Origin: Anabas testudineus
Taxonomy: Eukaryota; Chordata; Actinopteri; Anabantiformes; Anabantidae
Assembly: GCF_900324465.2 (NCBI RefSeq)
Contig: NC_046618.1
Span: 12,893,063-12,957,062, forward strand
DNA length: 64,000 nucleotides
Direction: 5' to 3'
Of this stretch, positions 11,276 through 22,318 are shown piece by piece. The position numbers and the translations under genes were made by a program. The notes below the pieces were generated by a model. The model ran no database searches, was not told the origin of the DNA, and saw nothing but the letters and a program-made list of their open reading frames with translations. Position 1 is the first letter of the stretch. Every line of letters begins with the position of its first letter.

Positions 11276-11570
11276 AGGGCTGCAGCCAATGAGAAAGCAG
11301 CTTTCATATTCCGGCACTTCCTGTTTGGACGGAGAAGCCAATAGGAGAGTTACTTTTATACTGCGGCACTCCTTGTCGGTGAGAAGCAGCCAATCAGAGG
11401 CGCAGCAGGGTTTTTAAATCCACCACGCTCTCACCGCCCCTCTGTCTGTGGCTCTGTGATGTTTGTCGCCGCAGAAACAGTTGATTAAACACAGTGACGA
11501 GCCAGTGAACATAGAAGAGCACATTTTAACACACTCCTCGTCCTCTTTGAATTTTATTCTGCGAACTGAA
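11276..11570 (+). promoter_or_regulatory. KMT5A promoter with three CCAAT boxes and a CHR-like site
   Basis: Three forward CCAAT boxes lie at 11286-11290, 11338-11342 and 11400-11404. The second and third sit in two related blocks (GGCACTTCCTG and GGCACTCCTTG, each followed by GAGAAG), so this part probably arose by local duplication of about 60 bases. A TTTAAAT element is near 11413. CTTTGAA, matching the CHR core TTTGAA, is at about 11544-11550, just before the start codon. Regularly spaced CCAAT boxes with a CHR are a known layout for G2/M genes bound by NF-Y and MuvB complexes. KMT5A protein is known to peak at G2/M; the link here is inference. Confidence 0.6.
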
Positions 11571-14104
11571 ATGGCCAAAGGTAAATTTGCTAATATGTTG
11601 TTTCAATAATTGTTTTATACTGTACATGCTGCAGTAGTGAAGGTGTAACAGCTAATGCTAGCTAGCGTAAATAGAGCACTTACATTAGCGTTAAGGATTT
11701 AAATAAGTGTAGCAGATATTTCCAAATAACCTTTGCAGAAAGCATTGCTTATATTAGTTTATTTCCATGTTTGTATAGGGAAGAAAAATGTGCTGAGAAC
11801 CGAAAACAAGTCCCAGGACACTGTTGAACATAAAACCACTTCACAGAACGAGACAAAAGAAAACAAACTAGCAGCCAACAAGGTATGTTTTGTTGTTTAG
11901 TTTTACAGTTCAAACTGTTTCTCAAGTATCTAACCAAGATGTGATACACCCTGTGTTAACAAACCATCTGAAAGATAACAGGGGGTCCTGACCCAGCTTG
12001 CAGCTGATATAACCTTGATTCGGTGAATTAACCCTGTCTGCAGGCAGTTTCAAGTTGCTTAGAATCATCTGTTTACAGGGTTTTATAAAATACAATATTT
12101 AACTTATTGCATCTCATCAGAACTGCATACTAGTACCACACTAGTAAACTGATGATGCATACATAACTCATTAGGTTTTCTCTTGTCTGTAGCACTGAGT
12201 TTTCCTTTTTTTTCTCAAAGGTGAACTTTTTTTTTTTTTTTTTTTTTTGCAGGATTCATTTGGTAAAGTGCAGTCAATTTTATGTCTGCGAAGTCCAAGC
12301 AAGCCTAGATCTCCTCTGAGCGACAGTTCAAGCATGCTTATCCAGGAGGGAAATGAATCTGATGCAACGAATTATGACAAGTCAAAGCTGGAAAAGGGTG
12401 AGGACCTCTTTAAATAATATGAAAAGCTTTTGTGACCATTGGTGTTGCATGTGATTCCCCCCAGCTATTTTATTGTTGACACCTGTGTTACCACATGGTC
12501 AGCAGATCCACATGTACAACTGACAAATTTCCTGTACATGTGAACTGTAGCAAACTATCTCATGACACAACTTAACTGTGTATTTCTTTTAAGGCAAATT
12601 TTTATTTCATTATCTTCTCTAATTTTAGACATACCTAATCAAATAAAACCTGAGAGCTGTGATTCCAAAGAGGAGAAGCCTGAAGTGGCTTGTCCCAGTG
12701 ATGAAGTAAGAGAACAAGTCACCACCCAGCTTGAGCAAAAAGAGTCCAGCACACACTCAAATCCCAGGTCTGCGACAGACGGCAAAGTTTCGGCATCTAA
12801 ATCTCGGAATAGAGCTGGTCGCAAACTTGGAGCAAAGAAGTGAGTGTGAGAATCCTTTCAGTCAGAGCAACTATTTCACAGTCAGTTGCACAATCATAAT
12901 TCCTCATTATTTTGATAATGGCTGTCTTTTCAGGATGGAGAATAATGCTCGCCAAAACAGAAAGGTTACAGACTATTATCCCATCAGAAGGAGTAACAGA
13001 AAAACAAAGGCAGAATTAAAGGTTTGTATGAGAAACGCTTTTTCTTCTTCTTCTGCTTTTTTATCCTTTATGCTGATTATATTTGTATGGTCAACAGAAT
13101 GAAGAACACAGACACATTGATGACCTGATTAAAAATGGTGTTGAAGAGGGAATGCAGGTAATGTTTAATGCCACAATCACACATTGTGTGATCAGTAATA
13201 AACACTGTAACATTTTAGTTTCTCGCACATTTTCATGTAAAGTCACCTAGCAGTTCCCACATGTTTGCTAAATCAGTTAAACTTCATACTTTGCTGCTTT
13301 TGAACAGATCCGACACATAGAAGGGAAAGGAAGAGGGATATTCGCTGTAAAGGGCTTCAAAAAGGGCGAGTTTGTCGTGGAGTACCATGGCGACCTACTG
13401 GAACTAGCTGAGGCTAAAAAAAGAGAGGCCCAGTATGCTCTGGATCCCCAAACAGGCTGTTACATGTACTACTTCCAGTACCAATGTAAAACATACTGGT
13501 AAGTCCAAATATTAACACTAAAATAGCACTGACTCATAGTTTCACACTTTTTCTGTTTTCCTTTTTCCTATCCATTTGTTCACTTTCTTGGAAACACTTC
13601 AAACCAGAACAAATCTTAGTTTAGGTATAAATATAATCTGTTAAATAAGTATCATTATTCTATGCAACATACACTGACTTTAGCCTTGAGCTTTGGAAAA
13701 TGTTTTTCATAGTCGCACGCAGCTGCACACACAATTTTTTAACATGAATAGCCTTTCATGGAAGTAGGCAATAAATATGTAAATAATAAGTAATGTTACA
13801 GTAGGATTGAAAATGAAAACCTTTCTGATTTCTAGTGTGGACACCTTCTGTGTTATAGTGACAGCTGCATCTTTATTTGTTTGCATATTACAGTATAGAT
13901 GCTACAAAGGAGACAAGTCGGCTCGGAAGACTCATCAACCACAGTAAAATAGGCAACTGCCAGACTAAGCTTCACGCCATTGATGGAACCCCTCATTTGA
14001 TCTTGGTAGCTTCCAGGGACATTAAAGCAGAGGAAGAGCTGTTGTATGACTACGGTGATCGGAGTAAAGACTCAATCTTGGCTCACCCTTGGCTCAAATA
14101 TTGA
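11571..14104 (+). CDS. KMT5A: Histone H4 lysine-20 monomethyltransferase (SET8/PR-Set7)
   Basis: Eight coding exons: 11571-11580, 11779-11882, 12253-12397, 12629-12839, 12934-13021, 13098-13157, 13308-13498, 13894-14104. All phases fit and give 339 aa (human 352-393). The N-terminal 155 residues are Lys/Ser-rich and poorly conserved. Exon 5 carries a PIP degron (NRKVTDYY, residues 165-172, followed by RR), the motif through which PCNA and CRL4-Cdt2 destroy the enzyme in S phase. The SET domain fills roughly residues 207-330, with GKGRGIF, VEYHGD, RLINHSK (about 282-288) and the catalytic ELLYDYGD (about 318-325). The last residues HPWLKY match the family end. The enzyme monomethylates H4K20 on nucleosomes and acts in chromosome condensation and replication licensing. 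An AATAAA at 14449-14454 probably ends the transcript. Confidence 0.97.
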
Positions 14105-15281
14105 ATCCTTGACCAACACATTTTAGATGAATCGGTCCTCGCTGTTGTGACAGCTGTATGTAAAAGATGTTGTAAATGAGAAGTTCTCCACATGCCTTTT
14201 TTTATTAAGTATGAACTGTTTCTGTTTTAAATGAAAGCTAGAGCTTCAACTCACGAAGTACTTTTGAAGCAGTTGTTTTTATGAGGCTTTTATATTTTTC
14301 TTATGTAATTGATGCAGATGGATGCAAGCTTGAATAATATTTTTTTTGGATAAGGTGTGTCGCCCATGGGGTTTTCTTTTGTAATGAATATAATTCTGAC
14401 TTTTCATGACTGACTTTTGTAACTTATTATCTGTGCTGTAAAATGAGGAATAAAACAGTTGCCTTTTTTATTCCAGCTGCAGCATGATTAATGGCTAAGT
14501 TACGGGAAGCGACAACACCATCAACCTCTGATGTATAGATGGAAATAAAATGCAACATAGGTCCTCACTTGGAATTTAACTAAGACTGTTATGGTCATAC
14601 CATATGTGCCTAAACCTACAGGCACCTGGACCATTCAGATGCATCCATGCTGTAGTGCTGGTGAAGATGTTGCTCATTTGTAAGCAAGAATTTCAAAAAA
14701 AAAAAAAAAAGTTGCAAAACATAAAAAGAAATGAGGATAATATGTCATTGACAATGTTGAAAATTCAGTCTTTCAACATAACTTGCCAAAGCTTAAAAAA
14801 CTTAAGTTATTTTAGGAGGAATGTGGAAATGTAGAGGGTACCTTTAGATTTTAGCTGATGCTAGTTCTATATAACAATGACAAGAAATACCATTCAAAAT
14901 GTAATTTGTTTATTTACATATTGATAGCATTACTTAATAGCTGAAAGAGATTTTTTTTTCCTGGTCCAACATAAAGACTTGATTTGAAGCCTAAAAATAA
15001 TTTAATTTTGAGTGAATGCACTGAACATAATTTCCAACACTGGTTAGATAATACTTTCCAGTTTCCAGTTTTGATATTACTACAAAGTATTCCATGTAAT
15101 ATATATATTTAACAAGAGCAACTTTAAATTGCTATAACTATCATAGATTACTAGTATAAAATGCAGTGCTTGTCAGATTGACAAATACAAATGGTAAAAA
15201 TATTCAATATAAAAGTGGTTAACTGATTGTGTTGACAAATCCTGTTTGTCTTCTGTGTGTTCGGATCTTGAGAAAGGTTTC
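14105..15281. other. Tail-to-tail spacer: KMT5A and RILPL2 3' untranslated regions
   Basis: KMT5A ends at 14104 with a poly(A) signal at 14449-14454. RILPL2 ends at 15282 on the opposite strand, so the remaining AT-rich 0.8 kb is mainly its 3' untranslated region. No further gene is seen. Confidence 0.6.
14449..14454 (+). terminator. KMT5A poly(A) signal
   Basis: AATAAA lies 345 bases after the KMT5A stop codon and is followed by a T-rich stretch, the usual downstream element. No better signal occurs earlier in the 3' untranslated region. Confidence 0.6.
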
Positions 15282-17068
15282 TTATTTTCGCTTGAATGAA
15301 AACCTAAAAACAAAAATACATCCAGAATCAATAGGAGTTAACTGGGTAAACGTGGAACATACAAGTAAAAGTTCCCAGTGGTAGAAGGCGATGAGTCATG
15401 GCAGACTGTAATTATGACATCAGCAGTTTGGCAGACACACTCCCAACTTCCACCATCTTTCCCTCTCTGTCATTCAGGTCTCACACAAACATCCTCAGCA
15501 TCAGCATGAATTCATTTGGTCACAAGTAAATCATTAAGAGATAGGAGACAGACTGTGAGGACAATGGCCCTGCTAGCTTCCTTCCATATCATGTGCTTAC
15601 AGCTGAATGTTTTCTAGAAACCCTGCCATCCGAGGTGTGCAGCTGAAATACTGTTCAGCTAGAAGTAAATTAAATGTTTTTCAGCTTTTCACCCCAGATT
15701 TCATCTCAGTTTTCTAACCACATACTCCTGTATCCCGTAAAGCAATCCAGTGTGTTACTCACAGTTTGCCTATGGTCGTCCTCTCCTCTTTTGCATTGTT
15801 TATTGTGGCAGGATTGTGCTGTGTAGCTGCTGGTGTCTCCAGATCCACTTCCACCATGGCTGGTTCAGCCTGTGGCAGAATCCCACTGCAGAAGAAAGCG
15901 GATTTATGGTCAATGAGAGTATTTTATTAGACGGTAGCAGTAAAACAAAACACACAATAGGAAGTTGTCACTAATCATGACAATTCAGTCATTACTTCAG
16001 AACTAGCATCAGTGTTATCAAAAAGAATCAGTCAGTTTATAGAGTCGGTAGCGCTCATTTCTACTGTTCATATTTGCAATGTTTATATACAGTATATTAA
16101 CTACAGAATTTAGTATGCAGTCATGTCTACATTTATAAGCCAAATATAGGTGGGTTATTTCCAGATGTTTGAGTCTATTTTAAAAATATCTTAATACATC
16201 TCTATATAGATTGTTATGTGTGTACTAGTATAAGTGCGGTCAGTCAGTGGGTCTCACTGTTGGCCACAGCAAGTCCTAAAAGTTAAATGTCTCATTCTCA
16301 AGAAGAAGCTGCATAATACAGATTAACACTATGATGTATAGTTTCCACTCAGTAACACATTTATTTACTACACCTAAAGCAGCTAATGCAGTACTTCACA
16401 ACTGCCCTGTAATAAATCCAGATTTTCTGAGCTCATCATGTTGTGTAGTCATTTCTGAGACTGCAGCTCAAACTCTCCTACACTGCAGATTTAGAAAGGA
16501 GAGGAAATAGTTTAAGTTTGTGACCCCAGGGTGGACTACCTCTTGTACAGCTGAAGCTCCTCCTGAGCCACCATGAGCTGAGCCTTCAGCTGGTTCCTCT
16601 CCTGCAGCACCTCTTTCAGCTCCTGCATGGTGAAGCGCGGTCTGTTGGGGTCTGTGAGGTCCACCACCAGCTGGTTCGGTCCCGCTGTCTGCTTTGATGG
16701 GACACGGGGAGGTCACCAGTAAACATGAACCTATGCAGGACAATATGTTCAGCTGTACGGGCTGTCACACTCACCGTGGCCTGCCCAGAGGACCTCTCTT
16801 TGATGACCCTGTCCAGCTCGCTCTTCAAGTTGTCCCGCTCCATTTTCAGCTCCTCCAGAGACAAGTTGTACTTATTGACCAGAGTCTCGAACATCTCCAG
16901 CACACGGACTATTCTGAACTGCAGGTCGGACACGTCTTCTCCTGTGCTGCTGATTTTTAACAGATCTCGTCCGATCACGTAAGAAATGTCATAAACATCT
17001 TCCACCGTGAGCTCAAACGCGTCCTTGTCGAAAGCCAGAGCAGGCGACGACTCCTCACCAAACTCCAT
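15282..17068 (-). CDS. RILPL2: RILP-like protein 2
   Basis: Four coding exons on the minus strand, 17068-16775, 16688-16540, 15885-15763 and 15303-15282, in consistent phases, giving 195 aa (human 211). The RH1 domain (residues about 18-98, with FELTVEDVYDISYVIGRDLL) is the dimeric coiled-coil module that binds myosin-Va in this family. The RH2 domain follows (about 105-147, VVDLTDPNRPRFTMQELKEV) and binds LRRK2-phosphorylated Rab8/Rab10 in mammals. Arg114 and Arg116 of the RPRF motif are present, and the third basic position is Lys123. The C-terminus TIGKLFSFKRK resembles the mammalian KKLFFFRSGK end. The last intron splits the Leu codon after its second base, exactly as in RILPL1 next door, which supports descent from a common ancestor. 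The family regulates ciliary membrane content and Rab-dependent traffic. Confidence 0.95.
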
Positions 17069-18446
17069 GACGAACCATACGACTCCGAAAGACGCCGGGA
17101 TAAAGTAAGAGTTTTCTCAAAGCGCCTCGACTTAAAGTGGACACACAACAGCGTTTTATATGTCTGTAACTTTGTTAAAATAGTTGGACGGACGTAAAAC
17201 AGCCAACTTCCAGAGGAGCTGCACTTCCCCCATCACTCAGGAACCAATGACGTGACGCGCTGACAACAGAGGAGGGCAAAGTATCCTAGCGACAGGTGAG
17301 TACAAAGACTCCGTACGAGTCAAGAGAACTCCCTCCACTGCGCCCAGCCCTGCCGTTGTTCCACTCTTCGTTTATCATATAGAAAGCGAGCAGGAAGAAT
17401 GTGTCAGGGAACCATCTCAGTTTTCGCTCTCGCCTCAATCAAAAAGACTCAGATGAGAAAACACGTGATTCGTTGTTGCCAGTGTTCTTTCTACACTAGT
17501 TCTGTTTTCCTACAGTGCAATAAGTAATAAAAGAATCCTACTACCAACTATTAAAACAGAACACCAGCTGTAGTGCATGTGTATATGTGTGTGTATTAGT
17601 ATTTAGAAGTAAAACGATAACATTCAAAAGATAAAAAATAAAACTTTATTACTTTATTCAGAATAAACTTTGTTTCACAGATGCAACCTAGCGCACATTG
17701 GTGGTTCCTGTTTTGTATGTGTTTACCGTACTTTCATTATTGTTGGAATACATTTCCTCTGGTAATTTACTCGTGTTATTGTAAAGCGCAAGGTACCAAG
17801 TTGTGGTGCAGGAAAGCGCATAGCCACATCCTCTTTTCAGCAATTTACACGACTTAGTGTTAGCACTAATTACATTACCTCACAGTCCTGTGGTGGTAAA
17901 TCAGAAGCACTGATCATAGGGCCCATCCAGTGCACAGTGAAACCAGACTCAACACCTCAAGAATCATTTGCCATCAGCTGCATTATACACAAGCTTACAT
18001 GATGTAGTTATTTAGGCATTGTTTAGCCTGTGATGTGGACAATTGTAAAGAACAGTTTATTTTACAGGCACTATGTGTCATACTGACCAGCTAATATATT
18101 ATTGGTGTAGTGTAATGATGCTGCTTCTGTATTAGCATATGTATAGCAATGTAGTGAGAACACTGAATGCCAAGGTATCATGTAATGACATTACAGCTGA
18201 ATGTGCAGCTTATGAAACATAGCTTTTTCATTGTTAAACATAGAAGCACTGATAGGTGGTGACTTTATACAGAGTGGTCATAAATACATATAAAAGTGTC
18301 CAAATATGTCCAGATGTTGTCATCTTGTTGATGACCAAGTTAGCTAATATGCTAGAAAGATGTATTGTAAAACTTGAACGTCATGATAACATGATGAGGG
18401 AGCAAATTAAAAACAATTTTATAAATACTACATATTAAATTCAGGG
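17069..18446. other. RILPL2 promoter and RILPL1 downstream region
   Basis: The first 250 bases upstream of RILPL2 are moderately GC-rich and contain CCAAT next to a TGACGTGACGCG segment (about 17243-17258), resembling a CRE/ATF half-site cluster. The rest is AT-rich with no exon recognised. In human a one-exon gene (SNRNP35) lies between RILPL2 and RILPL1; nothing like it is visible here. Confidence 0.5.
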
Positions 18447-21400
18447 TCATACAAAAGAAACAAGTCTTCTGATTGGCATTAACGTTGGATCGTCTGCAAT
18501 TAAGCCAGCTGCCACCATTGGCATTATGGCGGTGAAGATCCTGTCCAGAGAGGAAAAATAAAAAATGAGTGACTGGTGATTCAGTAAAGATTCAGATGAA
18601 AAATGCAGAGAGAAAACATGAGAAGTCTCAAAATCATTATCATCCACATTATGCTTTGTGACCCTCAGTGAACCACAGTGACTATTACTATTGCTGACTC
18701 ATACAGCATTGAGATAAGTAATATTTACTTTGATTCCTGTAAATAAGTATGTTTATTTGGTGTCTATAAGATAAATAATAGATAGATAGATCACACTGAT
18801 TAGCGTGCTGAAATGAAGTGTATAGTGCAATATAAACATTAGTGTTCAAATAAAATCGTGCAAGAGTCATGTCAAAGTCATTACTTACAAGCGTCTTATT
18901 CCTGATTCAGGCTGATCAGTGGAATTGGAGCAGTGTGGTGGGGATGCAGTACAAACAACAGAGCTGACATCATCCTCAAACTCCTCACTGAGCAAAATGG
19001 AAAAGGCAAAGTTTTAGCCCATAATCATTGCATCAGTCTTTTTTTTATTATTCAATCAGATGAAAAAATGTAAAAAAACAAAAAAGACCTTTTGTAATAC
19101 GCCAGCTCTTCCTGCAGCATGAACACCTCAGCCTTGAGTTCATTTCTCTCCTGCAGGACATGCTGCAGCTCCTGAAGGGTGAAGCGAGGTTTGTCTGACT
19201 CCTGCTCCAGGCTGTCCGTCTCGTCCTCTGGCTTCTTGTCATTTGACACCTACCAGACAAAATGCATATCCAGCATTTTTTCCTTCACCCTATGAATCCA
19301 CTGACGATAATAAAGATGTTGCTGGCTCAAACATTCTGCCTTATACTAAGAGTCTGTCAAAGGCATATGATATTTTAACTAACATAGGTGAAATTGAAAA
19401 GCAATCTTTTGATAAGGTCATGAGGACACACGTTCACTTCGCAATACAACAATAAAAGTAGATACATGAGCACGCTGCTGTAAACAAAGCACATTTCAAA
19501 ACAAAAAAAAAATCATTATAAATTAAAGGTAGTACTGTGTCTCATGATAGATTCTTGAAAATGTTGTCAGGTGACCCACAACTCAGCACAGCTGAGGGTA
19601 TAAAGCTTTGTGTCCACTGTAAACACTGTAACTTTTTAGTCACCTCTGCCACAGCAAAACTATAAGGGAGAGTTTAAGCAGGTGGTACCGGTAACAAAGT
19701 AGTTGTGTCTTTCTCTCTGTCATCCTCTACTTCGTTATTTTCTCTGTTCATTGATGTTGGCAGAAGGGAAGGACTCTTGTCGCAGCTCGCCAGGAAGCCG
19801 GGGTCCTTTCCACACTCAACCCACACTGAGTTCGGTTTGATAGAGTTAGATGGAACTGCTGCCAAGGTCTAGTTTTGTGACATAACAGCTGCTTAGACAC
19901 TAACAGACACCAAAAATATTGTGGATTCAACTTTATCATATCCTGCTGAAGTTAAGTCTGTTTTCTTACCTTCACTGGTGATGATGGTAACAGCCTTTCA
20001 GGGCTTGAGAACTCTTCTACCTCAGTGACCTCTCTTTCTAGTTCCCATTCTCTGAGCTCCTTTCTCAGCCTTGTGACCTCCAGCTGCAGAACCACCAGCT
20101 CCTGCTGCCGTGCCTGGGCTTCAGCCTCCAGCTCAGCCCTCTGCTGGATCAACGCCTTGCCCTGTGCTTCCATCACACCTATCCTGTGACGAAGGTCCTG
20201 GTTGAGCCTCATCAGACGATGCTGCTGCATCTGGAGCTATAATTGAGCGAATCTGTTTTATGACTTTCTGTCTGGACAAGGATAGAACATGGCAACCTTA
20301 ATATCTCAGGTGCCAGCATTTGTGACGGTCTAAATTCTCACCGCCTCAATGTCCTCTCTTTTTCGTGTCAGCTCATGTTCTTTTGCCCGGATTTCATCTT
20401 TCTGCTTCTCCACCAGGTCTTTCAGCTTCTTCATCACCTGTCTTTCACTTTCTGACATGCCTGCAGGTATCACAAAAAAGCACTGTCAAGACATACACAC
20501 AAAAAAATGTATTTATAAATTTATAAAAATTAATAAAAAATAAAAAAAATAAACTGTTTCCAAAACCAACTATTAGAATACATTACATTACTTAATTCAA
20601 AATCATCCTCAATGCAAAAACTAAAAGTAAAATACAAGCAAATCTATATATAAATATATACATTTTTGCAACTGAATGCGTTTTCCTGGACAATAATGTA
20701 TCAGTGAGTACAGTAATCATATAATGCAGTTCCCATTAATATACATGCACATGTCTTTGAGCAGTGTTTGTGCTGTGAGTTGATGGTAAGTAAACTGCAG
20801 TCACCTTGCTAAGTCTCACATAAGGGCTATATTTTGGTCTGCTTCAAAAATAGTCTTCTTTACAAGGTCTTGACTGCCCTGTCTTCACAGCCTACTTTTT
20901 CATGACAGCTTACAAGCATGCGACATATACTGCACAATCTCACTTGACTGCATAGAGTAAACATGTGTAACATACAGCAGATGGTAAATCAACACAACAC
21001 AAATGTGAACTGAGCAGACATATGCAAAGCATACAAGATCTGTACAGGGACTCTCTGCCAAGACCAAACTAATTTAGTATCCAGAGTCAGCACAGGATAC
21101 AGTACAACACCACATGCATGGCAGGACTTCAAAAGGCAACAGCCTACAGACCACACTGTTGTAATTCATGTACATTTTCACAGCAGATTGTTTTGCTCGT
21201 TGACATCGGTGCATTACTGTAACAGATGTCTTAATGCATGTCTGAACAAGCAACACTCTTAGGGATAGTAACACAGTTGAAATTGATTGCGAAAATTACC
21301 ATGTACTTGTTCTGATATGTCAGCTCTGGGTAGCTAGTACTAGCTCTAGGTTGTTTGTCCCAAATTGAAAATCTGTTCTTTTCATGGTGTGGAAAAATGT

Positions 21401-22318
21401 TTTGACTGAATAAACTTGTAGCAATAATAAAGATTTTTTTTGTAATGGCTGACAAAGAATTGCCCAGTCAATAATTGAGCCCGGGGCATTTGAAAATGTA
21501 ATTTTACAGAAGGTCTAAAGTTTGAAAACTATTAATTATTAACTATTAATATTGAAGTTAATTTACAAGAATTGGCATGATAATAAATGAGTTTTTTTTT
21601 TTTTTTTAAAGAAAGCCCATAATGAATTTAGAAACTCAAACTCGTCTCTTGAACCCTGGCAGAGAGCTGTGGATGTTGCGGACCACCTACCCTCCTGTGT
21701 GTGCTGCTCCTCCTCGGTGATGGAGGACTCTTTGACAGAGAGACTCCCCAACAACCTCTTGTTCTCTGTCTGCAGCTGAGTGATCTGAGAGAGCAGGTCC
21801 TGGACTTCTCCTCTCCACACATCCTCCACCAGCTCCAACTCCTGAGCACAGCAGCCAGAAGAAAGAGAATCAAAGGTTTCTGCAAGACTACTTGGTATTT
21901 GTAGACTGTGTCAATACGAGATCATGACAAAGTATTCTTCTAGTCCAAAATACTACAGCTGGGTATTTGGAATATATGAATGTTTCTCCACATTTCCACA
22001 TTCAGGCTGACAGAAACACTCCCACACCTTCTGGTGCCTCCGCTCCTGCTCGGATCGGTCGCTCCGCTCCTGTCGCAGCCTGTCAAGCTCCTTTCGCAGC
22101 TCCTCGGCCTCCTGTCCTGCGGCTCCGAGGCTCACCAGTGCCTCCAGCAGCTCCAGGACCCGCACCACTTTGGGTACTAGCCCGACCAGAGCCTCGCAGC
22201 CAAACCTGTCGATGATCCTCTCAAACTCCTGTCCGAGCTCCGCCGCGATGTCGTACACGTCCACGACCGTCAGCTCGGCCGCAGGTCTCTGCAGCGCTGT
22301 CATCACCAAAGTTTCCAT
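18447..22318 (-). CDS. RILPL1: RILP-like protein 1
   Basis: Seven coding exons on the minus strand, 22318-22028, 21841-21691, 20460-20342, 20236-19970, 19249-19089, 18987-18889 and 18540-18447, in matching phases, giving 393 aa (human 403). The RH1 domain (residues about 13-97) has ELTVVDVYDIAAELGQEFE and VPKVVRVLELLEALV. A long coiled coil follows (about 98-265), including ELELVEDVWRGE and LMRLNQDLRHR. The RH2 domain is at about 290-330 (KPRFTLQELQHVLQER). Two oddities are noted. The Asp-Pro-Asn-Arg preceding Pro-Arg-Phe is replaced by Glu-Ser-Asp-Lys, and the third RH2 basic residue is Gln305. The last exon encodes a hydrophobic end (IFTAIMPMVAAGLI, then PIRRLVSFV) unlike the mammalian SFFSRDKKR tail that I remember. 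The fifth donor (AAAAG, GTCTTT) is weak. Mammalian RILPL1 binds phospho-Rab8/10 and controls ciliogenesis and centrosome position. Confidence 0.93.

Noticed and set aside
17270-17300. Possible X-box (RFX) site upstream of RILPL2
   Set aside because: The reverse complement GTCGCTAGGATAC comes close to the consensus but has at least one mismatch at a core position. Too weak to call, although cilium genes often carry such sites.
19674-19865. 63-residue open segment between RILPL1 exons 4 and 5
   Set aside because: No acceptor puts this frame in phase with exon 4, which ends in phase 0, while exon 4 to exon 5 joins cleanly without it.
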